A DNA stretch of 64,000 bases from Orobanche coerulescens (GCA_033398695.1 CM065804.1:6371001-6435000); one strand, 5' to 3'. Positions 33,401 to 45,304 are shown, counted from the stretch's first letter. Notes: a model not told the origin generated them from the sequence alone. Numbers and translations: made by a program.

Positions 33401-36062
33401 TGTAACACCCCCAAGATATTCGAGGTGTATTACAGCGCCGTGGACCCCTACATGGGACCCACCAGGCTAACACAAGAAAACACCACTCGACTAACCGCCT
33501 CGGTTAGCAAGGAAACAATTGTTAACAACAAGAACATAAAACAACACGTCCGGTACAACCGGCATAATAAACATCAACCGACAAATACAGTAACTCCAAC
33601 GAATACCAATCACAATCCGAAAGGAAAAAGCCTAAGTACTCGCGAGTACAATCTATAAGTTTACAATTTGGAAAACATCCACCTCAAAAGAGACAGTAGG
33701 AAATAACGAGACTCAATTGCACATGTCAACAACCTTAGCCGACATCCTCGTACCATCCCAGCGCCCGCTCGTCTGGCTGAACATAACCTGAAATCCATAA
33801 CAAGAATTTCCCCGACAATGGGTCCCCAAAGGGGTTAGCAATTACGCTAGTACAAGTATTCAAGGCAAACCAATCGCTTACACATTTCATAGTACATGCA
33901 CCAATATCATTTCAAAAACAAAACCACACATGTCTTTTCCGGAAACAAACAGTCAAACAATTTGCCTAGGACCGGGAAGAAGCCACGAATCCCACCAAGG
34001 GCCTCTAAGGACCCTCCCGAGCTGGCCACTTTATAAAACAAATCACGCACAGGCATCGCCTAGGACCAGGACGCCACCATGAATCCCACCCGAGGCCTCT
34101 AAGGACCCTCCCGAGCTGGCTAGTGAAACAAACTCGTGAATCCAGAGTGAAGTCATAGATTCCCCCGAGGCCCCGTCGGACCCTCCCAGGGTGAGCAAAG
34201 CACACACAATATACATTACCATTTCACGTTAAGAATAAAGGTTTCCAAAAATACTTGCCTTGAATAATTGACGACGCAACGAACGGAAAGGAAAGTCACC
34301 AACAAACGCTAGGAACCAACGAAACCGAACCTAACGATTCGAAGAATACAATCACAACCATTTCTAAATGAATACGGAATTGGAATACACCCGAAAACCC
34401 GCCTACGATTCATGTATATTCGTATATAAACAACAACGAGGGCGGACCACAACCAAACCCTCTCGATTCCGTAAAAACCACGAAATATACCATGAATCCG
34501 TAGGGAAACTAAGAATACCAACAAGATTAATCATATTCCCAAAACAAGAATAGTATGGACAAGGTACTTGCCTCGAACAACCACAACGCGGAGAATCGAC
34601 CGAAGTAGGTTGGCACGAACCGACTACGAACCCGCCGACTCCACCGAACGCCAACTCGCGATAATAAACTATGAAGGACAATAACAATGAAATGAATTCC
34701 ATAACACGACTCAAAGCCGTTGAATTCAAAGAACAAACGACGAATGATCGAGTGTTTTCCCCAAAACGGCCAAGAACACGATTCGTTCCGTCAAAACCCG
34801 AAAACGGAATTCCAAGTTGAAATATGGATATACAATCCATAGAATGTGTTTAACGGCATCATTTAACCATAATCGATCCATCAAAAACGGATGAAAAACG
34901 AGATCGAGGACAAATCCCCCAAAAAGTCGATTCGAAGGAAATCAAATACTTCGATTCGACGAAGAACAATGGATTAAATGATGTTAAACACAATAATACT
35001 ACCAAGATTAATCATACCCATCATGAATTAATCAATAATACGGAACGAATCGGACAAAAACGCAAAAACCCCCCAAATTCACGAAATTAGGGTTCTAAAG
35101 AAGATTACCTTGATTCGCTGGATCAAAGGATGATAACGGATGATTGATTGATGATATGAACTCAAGAACTTCATGGATTTGTTGTTAAACAACATGGCTG
35201 CATGGTAAGATCACCGTCAGTCGCGGAAGAGAAGGAGAAGAAGGAGAAAAACGGCCAAAAACCCGTGTGCAGGGCCATAAATAGGTTGCACGGTGTGCCG
35301 CGGCCCAGCGGGAGTGTGCCGCGGCACAGGCCCAAAATGGCTCCCAGTGGTCGGCAGTGTGCCGCGGCACCCGGTACAGTCGGTTTGGCCGAAAAATGCC
35401 ACAGAGTGTGCCGCGGCCCTGCCGGCATGTGCCGCGGCCCACTACGGCCTGCTCGGCCAGGAGCTGCCGAGCACTACCGGCCGTGACTCGGCCAAAAGCT
35501 GCCAAGCACTACCGGCCGTGACTCGGCGGTCCGGCCAGGCCCATTGCCGGCCATGACTCGGCCGGGGCCAACTCCGACGGCCCGAACGACCCCGAAACCC
35601 GAACCTGAATACGAATCGATGGTACGGTTACGACGTACTCGCAAAGACGAATCTAAGAGCTAAGAGAACAAACAATTCCGACCACCCGAAGGCTCGGAAT
35701 TCAACAACGGAAGTAATTACCCAAAACTTTGGGAAATTACAAAAATGGCCCAAAACGTCCGAAAATCACGATACGCGATCGAAACACCAAACCAAAGCTC
35801 TCAACATGAATAATAACATCAAATGAACTTACGAGAAACTCGAAACAACAGTTTCGGACGAGATTCGCAAGAATCGAGCTCAAGTGCGGAAAAGTCGCTA
35901 AAAAGCTCGGAACTCAACAAAACGATACCGAAACGAACTCGGATGACAAAAAGTGCAGAATTAATCATTCTCGAAATGACAAAACGGTCATGAGCGAGTC
36001 GTCAAAACGGACTCCGGCCAAAAAAAGAAATTTACCGAAAATCGAAAATTGCGGATATTACA
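33401..36062 (-). mobile_element. Minus-strand 5' LTR, same family as 9807-20868, followed by AGGAA
   Basis: Starts tgtaacacccccaag (33401), ends gcggatattaca (36062), then AGGAA and segment copy B. The primer-binding site on its left shows it is a 5' LTR in minus orientation. It is nearly identical to the solo LTR of copy A. It contains the minisatellite (33964-34196), a TATA-like box (ggccataaatagg, plus about 35274-35286) and the GCCGCGGCAC array (about 35296-35440). Its own 3' LTR is not present to the left; copy A's segment intervenes. Confidence 0.9.
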
Positions 36063-36109
36063 AGGAATTTGAGCCTTAAGGTACATATTTAGCATGTTTA
36101 AGGTATAAG

Positions 36110-36470
36110 TTACAATGGTTTAGGCATCTCCTCTTTCGAACTTTTATGTCTTTTTAAATGTAGACCCATCGACATTGCTTTGAGCTTGTTTGTTACTTCT
36201 GTAAAAGTTGGTCTGTCATCCGGGTCATGTGACCAGCACTCTTCCATCAAACCATTCCATCTTCGGTCACAGTCTTCTGGTATAGGAGGCCGTAGCATAT
36301 TGCTCACAATTCCACCTTCATAGCATATGATCACATCATAAAATGCTCATTAACGGAATAGCACCACAATGCAAAGGTTTACCTATGATGGCACCACAAT
36401 GCATATCAGCGTAGGGCTCGTCTTCAGTCAAAATCTCCCACATTGCAATGCCAAATGAGAATACATCCAC
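36110..36470 (-). pseudogene. 3' terminal two exons of a Raf-like protein kinase (copy B)
   Basis: Exons 36383-36470 and 36110-36315, with splice signals and terminal TAA as in copy A. One change gives W-N-G instead of W-K-G in the block before the MEECW motif; a second, near the C-terminus, is silent. Upstream exons are missing. Confidence 0.8.
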
Positions 36471-36500
36471 CTGCGACAATCCACAATCGGAGAAGATTAA

Positions 36501-36656
36501 GGGGGTGTCTGTTTGGGCTTATATAACTGGCTTATAGCTAATTTGATTTTGGGCTTATGTTTCATAAGCTCACCTTTAAATAAGCCGGAAAGTTTCAAAA
36601 TAAGCCCAAAACCAAATGAGCCATAAGCCGACTATATAAGCCGAAACAAATACACC
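36501..36656. mobile_element. PIF/Harbinger-type MITE, short form, copy B
   Basis: Same ends, TAA flanks and length as 21307-21462; it arrived with the duplicated segment. Confidence 0.6.
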
Positions 36657-37323
36657 TAAGAATAAATCAAATACATATTCTAAGATCTGGTCCTTTCGTA
36701 AAGATATTGCAATTAAAAAGATTGACCAGAATATAACAACTTTTCCGGCCCTTTTCCACCATTAAAAAATAAAAAAAAACTTCAATTTCCTTGTCATTTT
36801 CTTCGTTGGTATTTTCAAATCTAATCCATACATTTGATTCAAAATTTCATTCCGCACATAATGATATAGTTTTTAGAAATTTTTTATCGGTCAATTTAAA
36901 TTCAAAACCCTAGTCTATTACTTCTAACCACTTATACAATTGAATAACTGATAAATAATTGATACTGAATTCATATGAATGCTCAAAATCACTAAACATC
37001 AATTGAAAAATGTATCCTAATCGTAGATCCTCAAAACGTAAACTGAAGGTTCCGGCGAAACTTGGGGATCATATTGTAGGAACAATTAACCATAGAAGTG
37101 TTAGTAATGGAAAGGATGCATGTAATGAAGAAACAGGGGAGGAAGGTGATAATAGGAAGATGAATGAGAATGGGTAGTAATAGTGAAAATGGGCAGGAAG
37201 GGGAAAAAGGGCGAACTATTATAGGAGTGTTTGGGAATGTGAATACTAGTGTGTTTGGAAATGAAGTGGAGGGTGAGGTGAATGGCAAGGAGACCTGTGC
37301 AGAACACAATGTAACTATTAATG

Positions 37324-37763
37324 TTTTTTTTTAACTAGGTGATCACAGCTTAGCCGGACTAATCCTAGTCCCTCAAAGAACCCACTCCTAACCCATTGAG
37401 AGAAGTAAATCGCGAGTCGCTCGAGCAATTACAGGGTTCCCAATGCCTTTTCTGTACACTTCTGCGCATAAGGAGAAGCCTTTAACTGATTAACAGCACT
37501 TCAGTTCCCAAAGACAGCTTCTCGGAGAACAACACCGATTAGTCAAGACATCCGGTTCCCAGCAAGGAAATACTCCCACACTGCCGCTTGACGCGAGATT
37601 AAACATTGATTAGCGGTCGCTCGAACTAGCCCCGGGGAGCTAGAGGATCATAAAGAGAAAAACCTTCTCTTTCATCTCCTTGGTGGGGTTAGAACTCAAG
37701 ACCTCTCCCAAAGGAGTGTCTTGGGTGTAGGCGTCCTACCACTGGACCACCTACCCTTTCCCC
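37324..37763 (-). mobile_element. tRNA-derived SINE, 440 bp, 15-bp TSD
   Basis: On the minus strand it starts ggggaaagggtaggtgg and has a pol III A-box (tggtccagtggtagg) and a B-box-like gaggtcttgagttctaacc. It ends in a run of A (plus-strand t's at 37324-37332). It is flanked by atgtaactattaatg (37309-37323) and atgtaagtattaatg (37764-37778), a 15-bp duplication with one mismatch. It sits in L1 ORF1. The tRNA-like head is degenerate and is not a functional tRNA gene. Confidence 0.85.
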
Positions 37764-38162
37764 ATGTAAGTATTAATGTTGTTAATACTGATACTTGATA
37801 CTGATAATGTGGGTGCAAGCTCTTTGAATAAGAATTGTGATGTAAATGATTGTGTTGTAAAAAATGATATGGTTGATGTGAATACTGAACTGATGAATAA
37901 TACAAAGTCTGATAAGAAATCTTATGCTTGGAAGGTGAAAATTGATAACACTTTGAACTATATTCCTACTGAAGTACTTGATGAGGGTAGGGAAGTGGTT
38001 ATTTTTTTATGAGGAAATAGTAAGGATAGGAAGTGAAAAGTGGAATCTAACTCTGTGTAGATACTTTGTTGGTGCTACTATTCAGTGAGCTAAGGTACAA
38101 TTTAAGAAGGATGTGGAATAGGTATGGATGAGATGAAATAATCCCTCATAGCAATGGTATGT

Positions 38163-40030
38163 AAATGGGTAGAGCTAAGGCTGTAGGCCCGGATCAGATC
38201 CCTATTGAGGTGTGGCTTTGTCTGGGGGAAGTCGGAGTTCAGTGGCTAGCAGAGCTGTTCAACATCCTACTTAGAGGCTCTAAGATGCCGACAGAGTGGA
38301 GGCATAGTATTGTCGTGCCTTTTTTCAAGAACAAAGGCGATGCTCAGATTTGTAGTAACTATAGGGGTATTAAACTCCTCAGTCATACTATGAAACTTTG
38401 GGAAAGAGTGGTGGAATGCAGGGTTAGAAGAGAAGTTGACATCTCAGAGAACCAATTTGGCTTCATGCCGGGGAGGTCCACGACTGAGGCCATTCATCTC
38501 GTCAGACGCCTTATGGAGAAGTTTAGAGAGCGGCGTAAGGACCTCCATATGGTGTTCATAGATCTAGAGGCTTATGATAGCATTCCGCGCGATGTTATTT
38601 GGAGGAGCCTAGTAGAGAGGAGGGTGTCGTTGCCGTTCATTAGGGCGATCCAAGACATGTACTCCCAAGCTAAGACGTGCGTTAGGACCCCAGTTGGTGA
38701 CACCCAGTATTTTCCGGTTGAGATAAGGCTACACCAGGGGTCGGCGCTAAGCCCTCTTCTCTTCGCTCTAATCCTTGACGTCATTTCGCGAGGGATTCAA
38801 GATGGCATCCCATGGTGCATGCTTTTTGCTGACGACATTGTGTTAGTGGCGGAGTCGATGAGGGATGTGAACTCGAAGTTGGAGCTTTGGAGGGCTAAGT
38901 TAGAATCCCAGGGCTTGCGTGTGAGCCGGTCTAACACCGAGTATCTCTGGTGTAACTTTAGTGGTGAGGCCAACGAGGAAGATCTTGAGGTAATGATTGC
39001 GGATCAGATCGTACCCCGTACGGATAAGTTCAAGTATTTGGGTTCGATCAATCAGAAGGAAGGTGAGTGTGAAGATGATGTCACGCATCGCATCAAGGCG
39101 GGGTGGCTAAGGTGGAGAGCAGCGACAGGGGTCCTGTGCGACAAGAAAGTTCCTCTAAAGTTGAAGGGTAAATTCTATAGAGCGGCAATCCGACCTGCAA
39201 TGTTGTATGGCTCCGAATGTTGGGCGATGAAGAATTCGCTTGAGAGCAAGTTGGAAGTGGCTGAAATGAGAATGTCACGTTGGTCGTGTGGTCGCACAAT
39301 GTTAGATAGAATTGCGAACGGGGTTTTTAGGAACGCGCTGGAAGTGGCGCCCATTTCAGCGAAAGTTAGGGAAGGGAGATTGAGATGGTTTGACCACGTC
39401 CGCAGGAGGCAGGCATCTGCTCCGGTGAGGAGGGTCGAGAGTTTAATGGTTGTTGGGGAGAGGAGGAGAGGCAGACCGAGGAGGACGTGGGAGGAGAAAC
39501 TTAGATTAGATTTGAAGGCCTTAAACCTTTCCGAGACCATGACTGTTGATAGGTGCACTTGGAGGCGCCAAATCAGAGTTGTGGATTCTTTTGTAGGGTG
39601 CTGTAGTTGAGAGCCTCAGGGTTGGGTTGTCTCGGTTAGCTTTGACCTAGAGCATTGCATTTTTACTTTTATTGTATATTTTATCCTATTGTCTTTGCGT
39701 GTGGTGTATTTTTGACAGGGAGCTGTGCGCAGAGCCAACCTCTCTTTTGTTAGAGCAACGTTCATCGGTAGTGAAGTAGCCAAATTCCGCTTAGGTAAGT
39801 CCCATGTGGATCAAGTCATGGGCTCAGGTATGGTCTCGAGCGTTTTCGAATCATATGTTTTCCTTTGTATTTATCACAAATGATTCTGCTGTGCACTAAG
39901 CTGGGGGTCTTCACGGAAACAGCCTCCCTACCGTAATAAGTAGGGGCATGGTCTGCGTACATCTTACCCTCCCCAGACCCTGCTCTGAGCGGGATATACT
40001 GGGTATGTGTGGTTTGGTTTGATTTGGTTT
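38163..40030 (+). mobile_element. 5'-truncated RTE-clade LINE
   Basis: Carries the RT ORF and a 3' region with the standard RTE tail (gtctgcgtacatcttaccctc, then ccccagaccctg) and a short tggtttgatttggttt repeat. The endonuclease is missing, as expected for 5' truncation. Comparison with the uninterrupted L1 at 56085-56140 shows about 35 bp of target were lost at insertion and no TSD was made; a tttgta microhomology marks the right side. Confidence 0.85.
38165..39610 (+). pseudogene. RTE-clade LINE reverse transcriptase, C-terminal 481 codons open
   Basis: Contains AVGPDQIPIEVWL, NYRGIKLLSHTMKLWERV, ENQFGFMPGRSTTEAIHL, QGSALSPLLFALILD, catalytic FADDIVLVAES, and the C-terminal region with RRRGRPRRTWEEKLRLDLK, all typical of plant RTE elements. 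Such ORFs are often annotated as host 'RNA-directed DNA polymerase' genes. The conserved DLEKAYD block reads DLEAYDS, so one Lys codon is missing, probably a 3-base deletion. The first Met is not a real start, because the fragment begins mid-protein. No stop breaks the frame to 39610, so the insertion is fairly young. Confidence 0.85.
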
Positions 40031-40348
40031 TGTATTTGAAAATGGGCCTTGGCTAGTCAATAGCAAGCCATTGTTTGTGCAGAAATGGGATACTAGTATG
40101 ATCATGGACAAAACTGAACCTGTGAAAATCCCCCTTTGGATAAAAATGTTTAATGTACCATTAGAGGCATGGACACAAACTGGAATAAGTGCTTTAGCTA
40201 GTAGACTTGGAAGATCTTTAATCGTGGATGCTACGACTGCAAACATCTGCCATAATGGGAAAGGAAGGTTGGGATATGCCAGAGTTCTTGTTGGGGTTGA
40301 TGCTAGGAAGGAGTTATTGGATAAGACTGAAGTGGTGTATAGAGGAAG

Positions 40349-41024
40349 TGTTGGTGATTTTAGTGTCACCAGGCATTTTGTGTAATTGGAACTAATATGT
40401 GATCTAAGGAGTTTTATAATTTGTATTCTAATATATGTTCGGGTATGTGCGGAGTGCACACATGTATAAGATCGAATTTTAAGCCGGTACGACAAAATGT
40501 CGGGGGTCCGGGGACAGCGCCCCCGGTGATGGGGTCTAGGGGCAGCGCCCCTAGCGGGGTCCATGGGGCAGAGCCCCAAAAGGTCTTCGGAAATTTGGAT
40601 TGGTAACTTAGTGAAAATTCTGAATTTTATAGGGAAATTATGGTAAAATTGACTAATTTTCGTCAATTTTGGAAAGCCATCGGTCTAACCCTAATTTCGA
40701 TCACTAACTAAATCCTTCTAACGCCGCCGCCTCAAGAAACCCTAATCCGTACCTATGCAACCCTAAATTCGACATGTATAAATAAGGCTCTTGGCCTTGA
40801 GTCGAAATACACCCTTTCCTGAGCTCTCTTATTCCTCTGAAAAACTCAGAATCTTTCTAGCAATTTGGCTTACGTTTCTGTGTCTAGATTCGTAAGTGTC
40901 CCTTTGGATTATCCTATGCTGAATTTCTTGTAACCCGGGCATAGTGTAGAAATATCAGTTCGGAAAGTGATTACACGATCCATCGGGAATCCGAATCTCC
41001 TTAATAAACCCTAATACCCCAACG
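40349..41024 (+). mobile_element. Solo LTR, 676 bp, TSD GGAAG
   Basis: Begins tgttggtgattttagtg and ends ataccccaacg (expected ...aaca; last base changed). It is flanked by GGAAG at 40344-40348 and 41025-41029. The L1 copy at 63260-63290 shows the uninterrupted site (aggaagtaattttc). A TATA box (tataaata, 40777-40784) and GC-rich palindromes (ggggcagcgcccctagcggg, about 40540-40575) are present. The superfamily is unassigned; TGTTGG ends suit copia. Confidence 0.85.
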
Positions 41025-41971
41025 GGAAGTAATTTTCTACAGGAGTCTAAATTTGTGAAAGTCATGTATGATTAGAAGCCTCCTACTTGCAGTCATTGTG
41101 GTGTGTTTGGGCATAATTTTTGTGCTTGTAAAGTAAGGCCTAGATCAGCAATTGAAGAAGCAAATATGGTGAAAGAAAATGAACTGAATGATAAGAAGGA
41201 TGATAATACTGATGCATAGGGGTTTAAAAAAGTTTCATATGCTAAAAAGAAGAAGGATGCAGTTCCTCATAATGCTAATTTTAGAAATGGTGTGAGGAGG
41301 GAAAGAATTCAGATGGAATATAGAGAGAAAAAGAATGCTCAAGAAACTATGAAAAAAGATATTGAAAATAAGGAAGGGAAGGATCGTAGTGTGGAAAACA
41401 ACTCAACTAACCCAAATAATGAAATTAAGTCTCTTGGACAATGGAATGTGAGGAAGGAGGTTGTGGAAGAACTAAAGGAAATTGCTAATTATAAGTATGC
41501 TGTGTTGTTACAAGATATGAATGAAATTGAGGGTACAACTGGATATGGTGAGGAGAATATGGAGATTGTAGATGGTTTCCTGAAATCAAAGATGCAACCA
41601 TCTGTAGTGAAAACTAGTGGGTGGTCTACAAAAATGGTCAGATCAGATGTTTCAAATAGAATTGGGAGAAACAGTATGCAAAGAATAAGACATGAGATTG
41701 AAGATGTATTTGAGGATGTCTCTGAAACTGCTCAGTTTTTAACAACTAAGGAGATTGATGGAGCTGGTTGTTCTACTTTTGCAGTTTAAAATGAATTCAA
41801 ATAAGGTTCCTTTCAAGGTGGCAGCTTGGAATATTAGAGGTCTTGGTACTCAGAATAAACAAAATGAAGTGAAAAAGTTAATTTTTGGAAGCGAATATTC
41901 TGGTTTGTGCTGTTTTGGAAACCAGATTAGGCTCTTCTAATGTGAATAAATTTGGTGTTTAATGAATGGGA

Positions 41972-42356
41972 TGTTGGGGTATTAGGGTTTATTGTGGAGA
42001 TTCGGATTCCCGATGGATCGTGTAATCACTTTCCGAACTGATATTTCTACCATATGCCAGGGTTACAAGAAATTCAGCCTATGATAATCCAAAGGGACAC
42101 TTACAAATCTAGGCATAGAAATGTAAGCCAAATTGCTAGAGAGCATTAGGTCGATTTTTAGGGTTTACGAGAGCGCGCCGTCATTAGTGATCCGAAATTA
42201 GGGCTTGACGGATGGTTTACCAAAATTGACGAAATTAGTCAATTTTACCATAGTCTCCCTCTAAAATTTGGAAATATCACTAAATTACCAGTCTAAATTT
42301 TCGAAGACCGCCAGGGGCTCTGCCCCATGGACCCCGCTAGGGGCGCTGCCCCTAGA
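41972..42356 (-). mobile_element. Truncated, inverted LTR of the 40349 family
   Basis: Starts tgttggggtattagggttt, the reverse complement of the 3' end of the 40349-41024 LTR, and runs to cgctgcccctag. About 190 bp of the LTR's 5' end are missing where it meets Tat sequence. Its terminus here is the intact ccccaaca. With the upstream copy it forms an inverted pair around L1 sequence. Confidence 0.75.
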
Positions 42357-42980
42357 CGAATGAAGTCCGACCTATGGACTCAGATAAGATAATGCCGACC
42401 TCAGAGGTCTCGCCGACCTATGGACTCAAATAAGAGTGTGCCAACCTCAGAGGTCTCACCGACCTATGGACTCAAATAAGAGTCTGCCGACCTAAGAGGT
42501 CTCGCCGACCTATGGACTTAAATAAGAGTGTCCCGACCTAAGTGGCCCTTTATAATATAAATCGACCTTCCTAGTCATACCCGGGGTCGAAAATCACCGG
42601 GCTCATGAAGGTTGAGCTCTCGGAAAGGTAGATCTTGACCTACCTGACAGAATCCCAGAGATTCAGGTAAACCGCAGTCCCCCAATCCCGGATATCCAGG
42701 GATGGGAAATCGCAGCTTGAATCCCTGAATATCCGGGATCTTCCCTAAAATCAGGAAAAGATCTCACGGACAGGCAGCACTCCCTTCTATAAATAGGGGA
42801 GAAGCCTTTCTTTCAAATGTTAAGCATAATTCTGAGATTACAGTATTTTAGAGAGAGAGAGAGAGAAAGAAATATACACACACAGAGAGAGAGAGAGAAT
42901 AACACTACACATATTCTGGTTTTCTTAGATAAACTTCAGAGATTAATCCGGTTCTTGGTGACCGATCAGCTCGGTTATAT
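42357..42980 (+). mobile_element. Truncated 5' LTR of a Tat-clade gypsy element
   Basis: No TG start is seen, so the left end is lost. It begins with about four 46-bp units (gacctatggactcaaataag core, 42361-42545). Then come a TATA box (ctataaatagggg, 42786-42799), a (GA)n run (42853-42900) and an LTR end just before the primer-binding site tggcgccgtttgtggga (42985-43001), the usual Tat/Ogre type. Confidence 0.7.
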
Positions 42981-43033
42981 CAAGTGGCGCCGTTTGTGGG
43001 ACTTTGTGACATCGAGTCACTTTGAGTTGAGAC

Positions 43034-44420
43034 ATGAGAGCAGTAATGGCCGGAAGAAACGAACCAGAAGAAAATGGGGGAGCTGATACCCCGAAATTTG
43101 TAAGAAGAACTAGCAGCTGCGGGTGGAGAATCGACTCTGGAAAAAACACCCATCACCCCGGTAGAAGAAGCTGCACCCAGCACAATCACATCGACAAAGG
43201 AAGCCTTGGCCGACATAATTGCTAGTGCGATCCAGAAGAGCCGAGAGGTCGAAAAGCAAAAAATACCACAAAAAGTAATACCCATTCTCTCAGATGGCCC
43301 GGAGGAAATCAATCAGCAGGAAGAGCATGGGGAGAGCTATCCAAGAGTATGGGAGCGATCTAGACAGGAAAAAAAGCTGGATCCCTTAATATCCAGTATG
43401 CAAGACGAGCTAGAGGAGTTGCGACAGAGGCTTGCGGGGAAGGACGCGGAGAGTCATCCAGGCCACCCCTTCTCGGAGAGCATACTACAGGCTGAACTCC
43501 CATACGGGTTTAGGGCTGTCACCTTCACCTACGATGGGCTCTCATATCCTACCCGACATTTATACCGATTCGAGAACATGGCTGTATTGCACCGATATTC
43601 GGATGCCGTGAGTTGCAGAGCATTCCTGGCTACGCTGACGAGTCAGCTCAGGACTGGTTCCACCAGATACCCCCAAGGACGATCACTAGCTTCAAAACTT
43701 TCATCTCGGCGTTCTTGACTCACTTCGAAAGCGCTAGGGCACACCAGAAGACCTTCATGTCCTTATTCAGTATCAAGCAGTACTCCGGAGAAGCGCTGAG
43801 AGCTTATGTGACCCGGTTTACAAAGGCGTGTCTGGAGGCACCCTCGTCATCTGAAGAGGTAAAGACGAGTGCCTTGATACAGGGACTAAAGTCTGGGCTT
43901 CTACGCACCTCATTAGCTAAAAAACCGGCCAGAACATATTATGAGGTCTTAGCCCGATGTTCAAAATACATCAATGTTGAAGAAGCTGAGAAAGATATGG
44001 AGGAATTGCAAGAAAAATCCGAGGATGGGGAAGGAGGAACTAGCAGGGTGGTGCGGCGCGAGGTGTATACCTTTCGAGGAAATCTACCTCGGGAGGAAAT
44101 GCCGCGTAGAAAGATACACCGGAACAAGGATCGAATGAGGAGCGATACCGGCCTAAGATGACCGAGATTTGACCAATACAGCCCATTAACAATGAAAAGA
44201 GCGCAGGTTTTGGAAGCAGTTGAGGGTAAGATGAATAGGGTTTATCGAGCGACCTACATCTCGTTCTAATGGGCCTACCCAACCAAAGTCCGAGCTTTAT
44301 TGTCGATTCCACAATGATTATGGGCATAAAACAGACGAGTGCAAACACCTCAAATATGAGATCGAAAGGCTGGTCCGAGTGGGACATCTAATGGAGTTCA
44401 CATATCAGCAAAGGAATGGA
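43034..44420 (+). pseudogene. Tat-clade gag, frameshifted
   Basis: The N-terminal part lies in the frame of 43206-43718 (PYGFRAVTFTYDGLSYPTRH) and the gag core in another frame from about 43613 (AQDWFHQIPPRTITSFKTF). One frameshift falls near 43640. A knuckle-like block typical of Tat gag follows around 44285-44400 in yet another frame (YCRFHNDYGHKTDECKHL), after stops. It packages RNA in intact relatives; this copy is dead. Confidence 0.75.
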
Positions 44421-44458
44421 GGCTGGAGGAAACCACCCATGCCCCAGGGGGGACGAGG

Positions 44459-45130
44459 ATGAAAAGAGAAGCTCCTAGGGGACCCGCTGCTCCCCCAGCT
44501 AAGAAAGGAGTGATTCACATGATATCAGGAGGACCAACCGACGGAAGTTCTAATCAGGCCAGGAAAGCTCACACCCGAAAGGCTAAGTGTCATCAGTTCG
44601 AAGAGGTCGTCTCTGTGAGTAGCGGGCCTGTCATTCAGTTCGGCCCTGCGTATTATAGCCGAATACATGCGCCCCATATGACGCACCGGTCATCACCGCA
44701 GAGTTTGTCAGTTATGATGTGCAAAGAGTATTCATCGATACAGGAAGCTCGATGGACATCTTGTTCTATGACTGTTCCAAACAAATGAACCTCGAGGTAG
44801 AATTAAAAAAGGTAGATACGACACTTTATGGGTTCTGCATGACCGAGGTGCAGCCAGTCGGAGAAGTGGTACTTCCGGTAGCACTGGGCCGGATACCTCA
44901 TCGGAAGGTCAAGATGCTCAGGTTTTTAGTGGTGGATACTAAATCGACCTATAACGCCATTTTAGGGTGACCGAGGCTCAACAAGTTCGAAGCGGTGGCA
45001 CCTACCTCACACATGAAAGTAAAATTCCCTATAGGAAGCGGGGTATGGGAGGTAGCCGGGGATCAATTTGTATCTCGATCTTGTTACCAAACAACGGTAA
45101 AACAGGGAGTACAACGCAGTAAGAGGGCGC
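44459..45130 (+). pseudogene. Tat-clade aspartic protease region
   Basis: Contains VQRVFIDTGSSMDILFYD (catalytic DTG present, about 44730) and STYNAILG followed by a stop where Tat proteins have G-R-P, then LNKFEAVAPTSHMKVKFP. The domain layout matches Tat proteases. Frames change upstream (near 44700) and a stop lies at 44968-44970. Confidence 0.75.
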
Positions 45131-45304
45131 CCGGATCCAGAGTTTAAAAAGAATAAAACATCAAAAGCGCCCGAGGAGGCTGAGGAAGAAGGTGTCAAGC
45201 CTAATGAGGAGTTGATGGAGATAGAATTGGTTCCGGGAAAGCCAGAAACAAAAACTCGTGTGGGAAATCGGTAGGATGGTGGGATAAAAGAAAGCCTTAT
45301 CCGC

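Larger units (their letters stand above)
36063..36986. repeat. Segmental duplication copy B (right part only)
   Basis: Matches 20869-21791 at about 99% by eye, including kinase exons and MITE. It ends at gaatgctcaa, where the L1 begins. Copy B has no left part in the window, because element interior lies there instead. Confidence 0.85.
36987..41971 (+). pseudogene. L1-type LINE, ORF1 and start of ORF2, broken by three insertions (copy B)
   Basis: ORF1 begins near 37018 and continues around a SINE (37324-37763), an RTE LINE (38163-40030) and a solo LTR (40349-41024). The DUF4283 domain is split: YIPTEVLDEGREVVIF and EKWNLTLCRYFVG before the RTE, then NGPWLVNSKPLFVQKWDT and PLWIKMFNVPLEAWT after it. 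A CCHC knuckle follows (CSHCGVFGHNFCAC, about 41092-41133), then a basic region ending at 41787. ORF2 starts at 41790 with VAAWNIRGLGTQNKQNEV, the N-terminus of the endonuclease, and is cut at 41971. Several in-frame stops are present. The same LINE is seen at 56086-56371 and 63191-63550. Confidence 0.85.

Noticed and set aside
9807..36062. One giant element with LTRs at 9807-20868 and 33401-36062
   Set aside because: The left LTR has its own matching TSD and both genomic flanks, so it is a solo LTR; the right LTR belongs to a duplicated, partial element.
37700..37763. A tRNA gene on the minus strand
   Set aside because: A- and B-box-like sequences are present, but no cloverleaf can be formed; the A-tail and 15-bp TSD show a SINE.
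38165..39610. Host gene for a 481-residue protein
   Set aside because: Sequence is RTE reverse transcriptase lacking its N-terminal endonuclease, embedded in an L1; the Met is internal.
40500..40580. Rho-independent terminator-like GC hairpins
   Set aside because: They are internal palindromes of an LTR in a eukaryotic genome; no terminator role can be argued.
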